DNA from: Mytilus californianus
Taxonomy: Eukaryota > Mollusca > Bivalvia > Mytilida > Mytilidae
Assembly (NCBI RefSeq): GCF_021869535.1
Contig: NW_026262690.1
Span: 10,403,501-10,467,500 of the forward strand
Direction of reading: 5' to 3'
Length of the DNA stretch: 64,000 nt
The translations under genes and the position numbers were made by a program. The notes under the pieces are model-generated. The model was given only the letters and a program-made list of their open reading frames with translations. It was not told the origin of the DNA and ran no database searches. Each line of letters starts with the position of its first letter. Positions within the stretch are counted from its first letter, which is position 1. Below are positions 23,605-35,639 of this stretch, piece after piece.

Positions 23605-24015
23605 TAACAATATAAAAATAAGAAGATGTGGTATCATTGCCAACGAGACAACTCACCACCAGAGACCAAAATGACATAGAAATTAACAACTATAAATAAT
23701 GTACGGCCTTCAACAATGAGCAAAACCCATATGTCATAGTAAGCTATATGTGGCCCAGAAATGACAAGAAACTAATTGCCACCTTTATATACAAAAACAG
23801 TAAACAAACAAAAAATAAGACAAACAGCAACCAATGACTAGGGCTATCACATGCAGAATGTGGCAGGGTTAAACATGTTTTCTGGTGCCAAATGCTCCCC
23901 CTAACATGGAACAGTGCTGTAACAGTACAACATCAGATCAAACTATACAAATCAGTTGAAAAACATATCCAGATGTATACAATATGTATCTTAATAAACA
24001 CAAATACCTCGATAA
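23605..24015 (+). repeat. 'gtacggccttcaac' family, copy 3
   Basis: The most complete copy: 'gatgtggtatcattgccaac', 'gtacggccttcaacaatgag', 'gaatgtggcagggttaaac' and 'ctaacatggaacagtgctg' appear in order, ending near 'aatcagttgaaaaac' and its A-rich tail. Confidence 0.75.
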
Positions 24016-24189
24016 GACAAGAAAGACCGTGTGATAAAAAACCTAAAAAATGAACATACATAGTATAGATCAACAATTTTAAACAAACAATATTTCCATA
24101 TAACTTGCATAGTACACAAATCTATAGCATGTATATTGAGTACTATAATATGCAGCAGACTAAAACATTTAGCTGATAAAGTACGATAA

Positions 24190-26033
24190 ACTTTTTTGTG
24201 GCTTTCATTGACCTAAAAAAATGCTTCGATTTTGTTGACAGAGAAATGATGCTTTATAAACTGTTAGTTAATAATATAGATGGTAAAATTTACAACTCTA
24301 TAAAGAGCATTTACAACAGTTCCGAATCTTGTGTTAAACTGAATGGAAAGTTAACTGACTGGTTCCCCTGTACAACTGGTGTAAAACAAGGAGACAATTG
24401 ATCCCCTACATTATTTTCAATTTTCATAAATGACCTAATAGATGAACTGAATGAATTGAATATTGGCATTGACATCTCGGACAGGAAATTATCGGCGTTA
24501 CTTTATGCAGACGATATTGCTTTATTGGCTAAAAGCGAAGACGATCTACAATTGTTGTTAAATAAGCTCGGGGACTGGTGTAAACGCTGGAGGGTCTTAA
24601 TCAACACCAATAAATCAAAATGTGTTCACTTCAAGAAGTCAAAATGTAAGCAGACTGATTACAATTTCATGATCGGAAGAAATCAACTCGAAGTTGTTGA
24701 CCAATACAAATACTTAGGTGTTATATTCACATTTAACGGAAATTTTACCACAACCGCCGAAGCACTGTCAACAGGGGCTGGTAGAGCACTTGGAAAAATA
24801 ATTTCTAACATTCACTCATTTAAAGAGATTGGAATAAAGTCATTTGGGGGAGCCGAAAGTTTCAAGCCATAGAAAACGCCCAGAACCGATCTATACGTTA
24901 CTTTTTAGGAGTTCATCGTTTTGCCGCACTTCTTGGTATTTATGGGGATATCGGATGAATCCCGTGCCACTACAGACATTGGACTAATATTGTGCATCTC
25001 TGGAAAAGACTTGTTCAATTTGATGACAATCGCATTACAAAACAAGCTTTCAATCATGACTATAAAAGATGTAGAAATAATTGGTGTTCTGATTTCAAAC
25101 ACATACATAAGAATATTTTGAGCGCAAGGACGTTATAAGTATGACTTTGTTCGAATCCATCTTGAAGGAATACTATAACTGTTTATGGAAAAATTACATT
25201 GTGAAAACCCCAAAGTTGAGAACTTATGTAAAGCTAAAGGCAAATTTTGGAATAGAAACTTATGTTAACTTAAATTTGAACAAAACTGAACGATCTTTCC
25301 TAACACAACTGAGATGTGGAATTCTTCCTTTGAGGCTAGAGACGGGTAGATATAACGGCGAGCAACCAAATGAACGCTTATGTAAGTTTTGTAACAGCAA
25401 CTCCACGGAGGATGAGTGTCACTTTATTCTCCACTGCTCCTTATATAAATGACTTGAGAGAAAGTACTTTTAATAATATCTGTTCTGGCAATGAATTACT
25501 AAATATGACCAACGATGAAAAGATTTTCTTTTTAATGACAAACTATCCTAGAAAGCTGGCTAAGTATACAGTGAAAGCGTTCCGGCATAGACGTGTAGTG
25601 TTATATACATGAAAAGCTTGATAAACAGTATATTGCAATTTCAATTTTGATCATGTAGTTGACAGTAATGAGTGTAGTTGACTGTAATATTAAAATGTAA
25701 AATTGTTACTATGTTCCGTTTCTTTATTATAAATATTAATTTATTATTCATTTAACTGGAAATTTACTAAGTCGATCTTTTAATTATTTCATTTTTATTT
25801 AATTTTCAATTCTTCATTATGAATTAATTATTTTGAATTTAGCTTAATCTTTTTTCATTATTTTGTTTGAAATCCGTGATAAAAGAAATACGTTTTATGA
25901 TTTTGAAAGTGACTTATAGACCCAATGGGTCGGGTGTATTTTATTGTTTATGTAATATATTTGTATTTTGTTAAACTGTTATTACACATGTCACTATAAT
26001 AAAAATTTACTTACTTACTTACTTACTTACTAT
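24190..26033 (+). mobile_element. 5'-truncated non-LTR retrotransposon (LINE)
   Basis: The reading frame opens at motif A of the reverse transcriptase ('FVAFIDLKKCFDFVD', 24192 on), passes 'GVKQGDN' (24379-24399), then has a TGA in place of a leucine codon and continues 'SPTLFSIFIND' and 'LLYADDIALLAKSEDD' (YADD near 24507). Further on come 'YKYLGVIF' and, after frameshifts, the knuckle 'LCKFCNSNSTEDECHFILHC' (25379-25438). The 3' untranslated part ends in five to six TTAC units (26010-26033). Everything upstream of motif A is missing, as expected from incomplete target-primed reverse transcription. It is related to the copy at 7918. Not functional. Confidence 0.85.
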
Positions 26034-26369
26034 AGAAATATGGCTTCCTGCACAACTCCAGCTCATTAGAAAAACGAATAATTGCAGGAGGGTGCCTGCT
26101 ATCCTCATACAATACACTATCATTAGAATAGAATGTGGACATTCAATGAAAGAACATTTGCCTATTAGGTTATCAAGATGATGGTTATCAAGATGATATG
26201 TTACACCACTTTCAGATTATAATGATAGTCAGATGACGTATATAAGTGAATAAACACAACAGTACAGTCCGTATTGCAGCGAGATTAAAATCCCTATCAT
26301 TTATTCCTCAACCAACAGATCTTGAGGTCATCCGAGTAGACAGTACTTCAGTACCTGATTTGCATATGG

Positions 26370-27135
26370 TATCGAACAATTATTACGCTTCTGAAATTCA
26401 TTCTGTTTAATCGAACACTTTTTATTGTAGAGTTATCTCCCCTAACACTATTTTTCTTGTTTGCGCATCTCCTTTTCCAACCGTACGAGAAATCGACAAA
26501 TTTATTTTTCCAAATTGCTCGTTAAATCTTCAGGATGCTTCAGTCAATTTTAACCGAAGCGATAATGGGACTCCATATGATAGTTATTTCCCATTTTGTA
26601 TTTGACATAAGTGATATATAAAAATCACTCATGAAACGTAACTTAGGAAACCTGGGGTATCTTGATTTGAGGTTCATTGTCCACCAAAGGTCAAGGTCAT
26701 GTTCTATATTTTACTCTTTGCTTGTGTGTGCATATGATCTCAAACAATAAAAGGAAGTTACAAAAGAAATGATGCAATATGTTTTGGTTATTGAGAGGAA
26801 GAAATGGTACATTCGGTTCAAAGCTCTATAATGACATCTGATAGGAGTAATTGCCCTTGACTTTATTTTTATTTCATATAGGGTACATAATAAAGTCATG
26901 GGGTCTTTTAGAAGGTTTGAGTGACATATGACTTTGAAAAATATCAAACCGAAAGTAACCAAGTGCAAACTTGAACTACATGTAGCCATCTTCTGCACTT
27001 TTTCAAGAGAAAAGTATTTAAAAACCATCTATATTTAGATTCAGCATACAGTCACCCTTTGTAAACCGGAAGTAGCTAACTATATCCATTATTTGAAAGA
27101 AAAGTATATAGAACCACATATTTTATACGCGAAAT
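26370..27135. repeat. Third locus of the 1-850/4315-4870 dispersed repeat
   Basis: Carries in one piece the blocks that are split by the transposon at the window start: 'ggtatcgaacaattattacg', 'gatagttatttccc', 'cttgatttgaggttcattg', 'gtccaccaaaggtcaaggtc', then 'gtaaaccggaagtagctaac' and 'aagtatatagaaccacat'. Here the first set precedes the second, whereas at the window start the second precedes the first. That implies tandem units at one of the loci. Confidence 0.6.
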
Positions 27136-27290
27136 TTTGTTTTTGTTTTTCGACGCTAGCAATCAAATTATTTTTTCAAAATTTAACACTATAAGGTATA
27201 GGGAAAATCTGGATTCAGTCACCTGCTTGACCACAATATATTTTTTCATCAAATTGGGGATCAGAATATTTTTTTATGAAAAAACCATAA

Positions 27291-27333
27291 CCCCCCCTCA
27301 CCCCCCCCCCCCCCCCCACCCCCCCCCCCCCCC
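27291..27333. repeat. Poly-C tract
   Basis: Almost pure C over about 43 bases (interrupted by a few t/a). The G-rich complement could form G-quadruplexes, and length errors are likely in any assembly. A similar run is at 54556-54572. Confidence 0.9.
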
Positions 27334-27477
27334 TTATGGCACCATATATGATCTGTCGCTAAGCATGCTTTTTTCAGCTCTTACCAGGCGACCATATTCA
27401 TATTCAAATCCTCCTGTCCACCCCCATTCCCCCAAAAAAAATGGTTTTCCCCTTATTTACATAGAAAAATTGCAACA

Positions 27478-27690
27478 TATGTTTTCATATGTTTAACATA
27501 TGTTTTTCATACGTTTGAAAACATATGGAAACATATGTTTAGGCCCGATATGAAAACATATGTTTTTGAACATACGAAAAACATATGGAAAACATATGGA
27601 AAACATGTGTTTTTCATATGATTTTTACAAACATATGTTTTTCATATGATTTTCATTTGACCCTAAACATATGTTTTCATATGTTTTTAT
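27478..27690. repeat. Cluster of CATATG palindromes
   Basis: Roughly a dozen to fifteen copies of CATATG in about 200 bp, often as AAACATATGTTT, in direct and mirrored order. The region can fold extensively on itself. Non-coding. Confidence 0.8.
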
Positions 27691-28042
27691 CTTGGTCCTA
27701 AATACATGTATATATTTTTTATATGTTTTTTTATTGTTCAAGTGCATTTATTTTCTAATAGATCCTAAACATGGTTATTATATGTATTATTTTTGCTTTA
27801 GGTTTTTTAGGATTACTTTTTGATTTTATAATATGTTTTTTGCATGTTTTTCTTTTAAAAGTAAATAAACCAAAATACCAAACACCACAGAAAGTCTTTA
27901 AACATGGCGAAATCAAAATCTCAAACAGACACAACAAACAAATAAAAAACAGCTGAATAGAGGCATTCCCTTGTGCAGAAAAAATAATTTACACAGTGCT
28001 CTATATTTTTTATATCAAGTAGTTATGTTATTTTATTAAGTT

Positions 28043-29394
28043 GTTGTCTCTTTGACATTCCCCATTTCTATTGTTTATATTCTATTTTCATATGTTTGTC
28101 TCTTTGACATTCCCCATTTCTATTGTTTATATTCTATTTTCATATGTTTGTCTCTTTGACATTCCCCATTTCTATTGTTTATATTCTATTTTCATATGTT
28201 TGTCTCTTTGACATTCCCCATTTCTATTGTTTATATTCTATTTTCATATGTTTGTCTCTTTGACATACCCCATTTCTATTGTTTATATTCTATTTTCATA
28301 TGTTTGTCTCTTTGACATTCCCCATTTCTATTGTTTATATTCTATTTTCATATGTTTGTCTCTTTGACATACCCCATTTCTATTGTTTATATTCTATTTT
28401 CATATGTTTGTCTCTTTGACATACCCCATTTCTATTGTTTATATTCTATTTTCATATGTTTGTCTCTTTGACATTCCCCATTTCTATTGTTTATATTCTA
28501 TTTTCATATGTTTGTCTCTTTGACATTCCCCATTTCTATTGTTTATATTCTATTTTCATATGTTTGTCTCTTTGACATTCCCCATTTCTATTGTTTATAT
28601 TCTATTTTCATATGTTTGTCTCTTTGACATACCCCATTTCTATTGTTTATATTCTATTTTCATATGTTTGTCTCTTTGACATACCCCATTTCTATTGTTT
28701 ATATTCTATTTTCATATGTTTGTCTCTTTGACATTCCCCATTTCTATTGTTTATATTCTATTTTCATATGTTTGTCTCTTTGACATTCCCCATTTCTATT
28801 GTTTATATTCTATTTTCATATGTTTGTCTCTTTGACATTCCCCATTTCTATTGTTTATATTCTATTTTCATATGTTTGTCTCTTTGACATTCCCCATTTC
28901 TATTGTTTATATTCTATTTTCATATGTTTGTCTCTTTGACATACCCCATTTCTATTGTTTATATTCTATTTTCATATGTTTGTCTCTTTGACATACCCCA
29001 TTTCTATTGTTTATATTCTATTTTCATATGTTTGTCTCTTTGACATTCCCCATTTCTATTGTTTATATTCTATTTTCATATGTTTGTCTCTTTGACATTC
29101 CCCATTTCTATTGTTTATATTCTATTTTCATATGTTTGTCTCTTTGACATTCCCCATTTCTATTGTTTATATTCTATTTTCATATGTTTGTCTCTTTGAC
29201 ATTCCCCATTTCTATTGTTTATATTCTATTTTCATATGTTTGTCTCTTTGACATTCCCCATTTCTATTGTCTATATTCTATTTTCATATGTTTGTCTCTT
29301 TGACATTCCCCATTTCTATTGTCTATATTCTATTATCATATGTTTGTCTCTTTGACATTCCCCATTTATATTGTCTATATTCTATTTTCATATG
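28043..29394. repeat. 52-bp satellite, 26 copies
   Basis: A strictly regular unit: TTTGTCTCTTTGACATTCCC, then 'catttctattgtttatattc', then 'tattttcatatg'. Copies start at 28043 and every 52 bases to 29343. The units are almost identical apart from a T/A switch in 'gacatTcccc' versus 'gacatAcccc' and a few changes in the last three copies. The first 30 bases match the end of the dispersed family at 29703-29738. Non-coding. Confidence 0.95.
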
Positions 29395-29419
29395 TTAAGT
29401 AATTACTATTAGTATTGTG

Positions 29420-29740
29420 GGTAATCTACAATTGGGGAGGGTTGAGATCTCACTAAACATGTTTAACCCCGCCGCATTTTTGCGCCTGTCCCAAGTCAGA
29501 AGCCTCTGACCTTTGATAGTCTTGTATGATTTTAAATTTTAGTTAATTTATATGTTTTGGAGTTAAGTATGACGTCCATTTCCACTGAACTAGTACACAT
29601 TTTTGTTAAGGGGCCTGCTGAAGTCCGACTCCGGGTGCGGGATTTTCTCGCTGTGTTGAAGACCCATTGGTGGACTTCGGCTGTTTTCTGCTTTTTGGTC
29701 GGGTTGATGTCTCTTTGACACATTCCCCATTTCCATTCTT
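29420..29740 (-). repeat. 'gacattccccatttc' family, copy 2 (reverse)
   Basis: Reverse complement of the 5673-5985 repeat: 'gtttaaccccgccgcat', 'aaggggcctgctgaagtcc', 'gcgggattttctcgctg', 'tcggctgttttctgc' and the terminal 'gatgtctctttgacacattc' and 'cccatttccattc'. The terminal block is what the adjacent satellite repeats. Confidence 0.75.
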
Positions 29741-29987
29741 AATTTTAATGATGTACAATGATGTATGTGATATTTCTATTGCTATATCACCATACACAGA
29801 TATGTAATTGTCTACGTACACTGCTGGCTATTACTGGTGCATGTGTATGCAGCTGCTTTTTGGAAATAACATGTATGATTAAGAAAAACAACTAGATTGA
29901 CTTTTGCGTTCAATATTATATTAATTTAAAATTAATGTTCTTTGATTCTTTGGTTCTGTTTCTTTACTTTTTAGTTCCTGGAAGTAA

Positions 29988-30545
29988 AAATAAAAGAACA
30001 GAGTTCCAATGTCCCCCGCGTTGCACATATTTTATATATCCAGGGGCAATAACTAAAAACAAAAACCTTTTTTTTTTTGTTGTTCTTGAAAACAATTTAT
30101 AAATAAAAAGCGTGCTTGGGACAAAAAAGTTCTTTTTATTGTATACTATATATTTCAAACAGACCTTCAAGGGCATTACTTATAGTATACTATAAGTTTT
30201 ATAAATAATTGTACCCTTGAGAGCGCTTACGAGGCCATTTTCCATAAATTTAATATTTCCAAGGGTCATAAATCTTTTAAAAAAGTCGATCGTCCACCAT
30301 TATAGAACCTTGTCCGAGATATTGCTGATATTGACCTATAGAATAAGTTTTATAAAAATCTGGCAAGAATTGTACCCGTGAGAGCGCTAACGAGGCCATT
30401 TTCCATAAATTTAATATTTCCAAGGGGCATAACTCTTTTAAAAAAAGTCAATCGGCCACCATTATAGAATTTGTCCTAGATATTGCTGATATTAACCTAT
30501 AGTATAAGTTTTATAAAAATCTGGCAAGAATTGTACCTGCAAGAC
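29988..30545. mobile_element. Truncated pearl-like element, same family as 2997-3821
   Basis: Begins with the shared 'aacagagttccaatgtcccc' block. It has three imperfect internal units with 'gaggccattttccataaatt', 'ccaaggggcataactctttt', 'attgctgatatt' and 'atctggcaagaattgtacc'. The ACGG microsatellite and terminal hairpin are absent; the sequence changes at about 30545 into another repeat. Confidence 0.65.
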
Positions 30546-30720
30546 AAATATAAACATCTGACAATCATTCCATAAACCTAATAGAATAGGTCAAGGTCAG
30601 GTGATTACTGTCAGATAGATGAGTACACCTTACAAACATTCTATACACCAAATGTAATTGACTGAATGCTTATAGTATCCAAGAAATAGACCAAAACACA
30701 AAAACATAACATTATTTAGA
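30546..30720. repeat. Dispersed bivalve-type repeat fragment
   Basis: 'aggtcaaggtcaggtgatta', 'agtacaccttacaaacattc' and 'acaccaaatgtaattgact' look like a widespread bivalve intergenic repeat that I recall; no second copy is in this window. Confidence 0.35.
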
Positions 30721-31058
30721 AACCGACATTAGGCAAAGAAAAATGGTCAACAAAATTCAATTTTCTGCAATCTCTCCTTGGAGTACTTTTTGTGGGAATA
30801 AGTGAAAACTGCATAGTCTAAAGAATAAGTTCAAGCAATGTTAATAAGAAAAAAACCAGTTATATTCAGTAACTGACTATTATCATTGGAACGAATTGAC
30901 ATAACGAAATTCACAATACATAAGGTTGATTTCTTTATACAAGACAGCAAGCTCCCTCTAAAAGTGAGTCAGCAGACGTCAAATACTTTTTAAAAACTGT
31001 TTACAAATCTAAACGACAAGATGTCGTTACATCGCATGGCGTGGCGTTTATATATCTC

Positions 31059-31265
31059 AGTTGATATTTATTACGCTCGTGCATGTTCACACTATATGGA
31101 TTTCATTATTAGGTGTGTGTTCCTTACACAAAAACTGCTCCAACAGATTTATTAGAAAGAACGACTGAAATCGACACTTCATGGGTTTTACGGTCACCAT
31201 CACAAATTGAATGTGTCTGTGTCTTTAATCGTTAGCGACATGTTTTTGCAGTTTAGATATTAAGA
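31059..31265 (+). pseudogene. Relic of a reverse-transcriptase ORF (C-terminal YAR-C segment)
   Basis: One frame reads 'VDIYYARACSHYMDF', 'VFLTQKLLQQIY', a stop, 'RLKSTLHGFYGHHHKL' and 'VSVSLIVSDMF'. I recall this block (YARVCS..DF, LLTQKLL, FYGRHHEL) from the C-terminal region of reverse-transcriptase frames that are frequent in bivalve genomes; the element class is uncertain. A second, broken copy is at 35215-35900. Non-functional. Confidence 0.45.
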
Positions 31266-31339
31266 TACAAGAATATTCTTTTAATGATTATGTCCTATTC
31301 TCGATTGTGACATTTTGACTAGCAGGGGACGCTAATCTG

Positions 31340-32270
31340 TCGACTCTCACGGTCTTGTTGTTTTTGTAGTACATGTTTTAATTGTTACCTTGTCGTTTTA
31401 ATCGATTTTTGATATTTGAACATCGGGTAACTTGTATTGCCTAGATATAGGTTATCTCTCATAAAGTAGTAGTGCAAAACGTAAAACAAAGTTTTCAGGT
31501 TAATTGAAAATTGTATTGATTGATTTTTAAATAGAATTTTATAGTCTTTCAGAATCCCGATCTGGTTGATAGTGTATGGGAAAATCACCCAACCACAATA
31601 TTAAGGATACAAAATATGCTTGAAACTCCAATCAAGCAGATCATGCATTTCTTTAACAATAACTTCTTCCTTTCATTGCTAAATGGCTATAAGAAATATC
31701 AGGAAATTTTTCAATTTAAAGGTAAGCTATGCTAATTCGGAAACATATTTCTTTTTTCTATATTTCTGATATTAAAGTTATTTTTTTTTACTGAAATTCA
31801 GTTAAAAAAAATCTATTAATGTTGAAAAAGATGGAATATCACTGATATGTATAAAATTAATATATACATATGTTAATCTGAATAGAAACTCTAGGTTTTA
31901 CATTAAAATATGCAGATATGCATTGAACAAAGCACAAAAAGGCAAATTAATATATTCACACGTTATATATTACATTTCAGAGGCGGATAAAATGCTGCAA
32001 AACCTTGTATTTTTTCCCGTTACTGATTTGCATATTGATACTTGTTATTCATATATTGGAAGAATTAAAAAGTAAGTAGCTTAATGCAGGGAGAATTTTT
32101 TGGTTCCCGATTTACTGTATTTTGACATGCTAAACATATACATATATACGAAGTAAAAGAGTTAGACCATATGCAAATAACAATGATCGTTATTTGAAGA
32201 TTAAAAAAATACACATATTGAATCTAGATATCCGTATCATATGCGTAAGCATCGTATGCTATGCAAAACT
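31340..32270. other. Unassigned AT-rich DNA
   Basis: No gene or repeat recognised. Confidence 0.4.
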
Positions 32271-32274
32271 ATTA

Positions 32275-32407
32275 GTTACATAGTGTGCTAGTGACCTAAT
32301 ACGATATATATGGGGTCAGTAAATTTCATATGGGGTGAGAGCGAAACCCCATATGGAATTTACTGACCCCATATATATCGTATTAGGTCACTAGCATACT
32401 GTGTAAC
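32275..32407. mobile_element. Palindromic MITE / long hairpin
   Basis: Two arms of 62 bp (32275-32336 and 32346-32407) are reverse complements with three mismatches, around a 9-base loop GAGAGCGAA. The arms contain 'gacctaatacgatatatatg' and 'ccccatatgg'. I recall near-identical palindromes dispersed in bivalves. If transcribed, it would form an almost perfect hairpin RNA. A second short inverted pair (32412-32424 with 32768-32780, 'ttatcttacc') brackets the next 350 bp and may belong to a larger element. Confidence 0.75.
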
Positions 32408-32953
32408 AAATTTATCTTACCGACTACATGTATCTTAAGATGTGTCATTTAGACTAGTGGCCTATCAAAGTGATCAAGTCTTCAATATTAACAACCTACT
32501 TCCATTGGTCTATACAAAAACAAATGCAAACATTAATAACTTGTTAGCTTTTAATGTGTTTTCTGCATTTGTTTCAATCGTTCATCATCAATTTCTTCGT
32601 CTGTTGAAAACTTTCAGATTTTTCCTCAACACCGTGTTGTTTTTACAAAGGGGCGTAACACCACTACTAATCGTGTATTGAAATAAACCACGCCTATTAA
32701 TCACATATGAAATATACACGGTCTCCAAGCGGTTACTTTTAACCAATCATATTCCTTGAAATGAAGAGTAGGTAAGATAACATCAAATATCAAATCATTA
32801 AAGCTTTCGGACGAAGACAAGCCAATAAGAAAGTTTATAGAATTTTGGTTGTACGTAAGGTAGAAAGCAGTACTCTGAAAAAAGATGTGAAATTTTAGAA
32901 GTTGAAATCAACCAACCATTTACTCTAAAATCCCATATCGGAAACAAAATCAC

Positions 32954-33208
32954 ATGAAACTAGATAACATAACATCCATGAAATGTATGTTCTATGGATC
33001 ACTTCGACACGTAAACAGACAGAAAATGGCATACAAGATCAACATGGATAACATGGAAAATGTTATAGGATCAGCAATACATCAGATAGCACGTTTACAG
33101 AAGTGCTACAAGGAGGAAATCAATTTCCATTTAAATCTTTGTACAATTATATTTATCCTTGCTAGTTGCCTGTATTTATGTCATATTTGCATTCGGTGTG
33201 TTGTTTAA
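32954..33208 (+). CDS. Hypothetical 84-residue protein or exon with hydrophobic tail
   Basis: A frame from ATG 32954 to TAA has balanced composition, unlike the surrounding junk frames: a polar, lysine/asparagine-rich first half including 'INMDNMENVIGSAIHQIARL' and a C-terminal hydrophobic stretch ('LCTIIFILASCLYLCHIC') that could be a tail anchor. It could be a terminal exon of a host gene; no acceptor or promoter can be assigned with confidence. I do not recognise a family. Confidence 0.25.
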   Translation: MKLDNITSMKCMFYGSLRHVNRQKMAYKINMDNMENVIGSAIHQIARLQKCYKEEINFHLNLCTIIFILASCLYLCHICIRCVV

Positions 33209-35210
33209 ATCATATAATTATAATGCAATGTTATTTAAATAACAAAAACATACAAAAATCAACACGAATTGATACACCAGTATTAATGGAAATGATTTAA
33301 CATGATTGGATCTTATATCTCAATTTTATTTGGTCCAAATGGGTTAAATGTGAATAAAGTATCAGACGTAAATCTCTGGATAATAATATCTGTCAAGCCA
33401 TTCTAATTAGTGCGGAAATAGGAAAAAGTCCGTTATTAAAAAGAGTTTTATTTCACTTCATATTACACGGCTACAAATTTGCACATTCTTAGATAAATGA
33501 TTATATTTGAATTTAAGATTGGTCGCCAAAAAGTCGTATGGTGCAGTTTTTTTAATTTTATCGTTTAGCTAGCAAATTTGACTAAAATGCAGATCATGAG
33601 GGGTATGCAGTATGACTTTTTTTCAAATGCTGCACTCAATCATATTTTTATTTTTATTTTATTCAAACATCAAACACAATGCTTTATTCATTAATCGAAA
33701 AAGATAATCATATAAGCCTTTTGATGACAAATTATGAAGGTACAAAGTACTGTAAACGGGAACATTTTGTGTTTCACTAGATTCCAACACCATACAATAA
33801 AGCAGTAATGTATAAATTGTATCGTAACTACTATAAATTAATATCACTGCAATTTCTCTTTTCATATACACAAGTTTTTATGGAATAAGATTCTTTTAAA
33901 CGATTTTTTTTTAAAATTTCAAAATATCTACTATTAAATCATTAGCTTAAATAAAATCCGGAAAGTTGTGTCCGGCCCCTGATTGGGCAGAGTGCCTAGT
34001 TTTCCTCATAGAGTTAGGACTTGATTGCTTCGCATCACGGTGCGGAGCTATTAGTTTCAGCGGACATACACGCCATCTTGAAATAATTACTTATCACATA
34101 TAGATTCTGATTGGTTGCTTTATGATGCGGCTGAGATACAGCAACAGCTATTGGCTCAAATGAGATAAAGAATTACAGACTTTTCTCGTCTCAGGATAAG
34201 ACATCAAATGCCGGAAAATTAACTATGTGTATTTTAGTTCTTATCAACTGTCATTAATTCATGTTCGTTTTATTATGCATATATTGCACACTGAAATTCA
34301 ATATTGAAATATCAATTATTAATACGTGTTTATTTGCTTTGTGAATCTGCAATATGCACGATTTGTTTTGCTAAACAATGTTCCTATACAATGTTTACAA
34401 AAATTCATTATCTGTATTTTATAACTTCTGCCAATCTAGGCACACCTCCAGAAAGGCAAACCTCCAGAGTCGTGTCTATTTGTAAAAGTTTTAATTTTCA
34501 ACAAGTAAAGTGAACAAAATTTTAAAAGCATGGGTGTAAAACGCACACTTTTAAAGTAAATCCATTTTATATCAATCAATATTTAAAAATACCACATTTC
34601 CAATACTAAATCAACAACCACATGCACACATATTACCTTAGATTAGGATAGAGCGACGCAGTCCGCAGCTTTTTAGAAAGCTCAAACTTGTATTTATTGC
34701 ATGTGTTGATGTTTTATTGTCTCTTTGATTTTTTTTGGATGTTCGTAATTCTTTCTGAGGTTGTGTTGATATAGTTCTTCTATTTATATAAGATGCAAAA
34801 TAATTTTTTGAGTTGTATACTAGGTAGGAAAATGAGATCCGACAAAATCCCAAAAGATGATAAACCTGGGAAGTCCGTTGAAACTTGGCTTTAACATTTC
34901 AAAGAACCATACATTAAGTTTAATCCTTTGAAAAGTGTTATTTTCTCAAAGCAGAATTGGTTCAGATGTTTTATTTATCCCTACCAGTTAATCGCGGTAT
35001 TTTGACACAGTTGATAGTTGTAAAGATGAAATAAATTAACTCGAAATTGATGATTATTCAATGATGGTATACAGAAGGAAAGTTTGGAAATTGTTTATTA
35101 TAAAAGTTGAAACGAATGCTGCATAAGTCAACATACAAAATTTTACATTTCCAATGTCAATGTTCCAGTTCTCAATAGTAGCGTACCCTCTGCTTCATCT
35201 TATGGTGCTT
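33209..35210. other. Unassigned DNA
   Basis: About 2 kb without supported features. Frames at 33659-33871 and 34638-34853 on the minus strand lack domains. Confidence 0.4.
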
Positions 35211-35304
35211 ACGTAATCTCAATTGATACCTTAAGCTCGTGCATGTTGACACAGTAACGACTTCATGAACAGGGGTGTGCTTCTGACACAAAATTGCTTA
35301 AAAA

Positions 35305-35590
35305 TAGGCGACAGATACCAAAGGGATATTCAAACATAATAGTCGAAGACAATCTAACAACGACATGGCGAAAGTCGAAGAACGAGGTAAAGACAAAAAA
35401 TTCTGCAAAACCCTACATAAAAAGATTGATCAACACGAACCTAACTTACAACTGGGGGTTATCTCATGTGATTAGCAGATTCTGATCCACATGTGGCACC
35501 TGTGTGTTTTGCTAGTGTAAATACGAATTCTGTTATATGTATAGAGTCATTAGGAAGAACCGGCGACTTAAATGGACACAAATCATATTT
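35305..35590 (+). repeat. Dispersed mussel-type repeat inside the RT relic
   Basis: Blocks 'accaaagggatattcaaaca', 'acaacgacatggcgaaagtc', 'gattgatcaacacgaacct' and 'tgatccacatgtggcacc' resemble a very common mussel intergenic family known to me. No second copy lies in the window. Confidence 0.5.
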
Positions 35591-35639
35591 GTTTTCGTAA
35601 ATTGTTTTGTTATAAATAAGGCCTTTAGTTTTCTTAATT

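Noticed and set aside
27137-27496. 119-residue proline/histidine-rich frame
   Set aside because: Created by the poly-C tract.
28043-29394. Regular repeats resembling a CRISPR array
   Set aside because: There are no unique spacers; the 52-bp units are contiguous and identical, and the DNA is eukaryotic.
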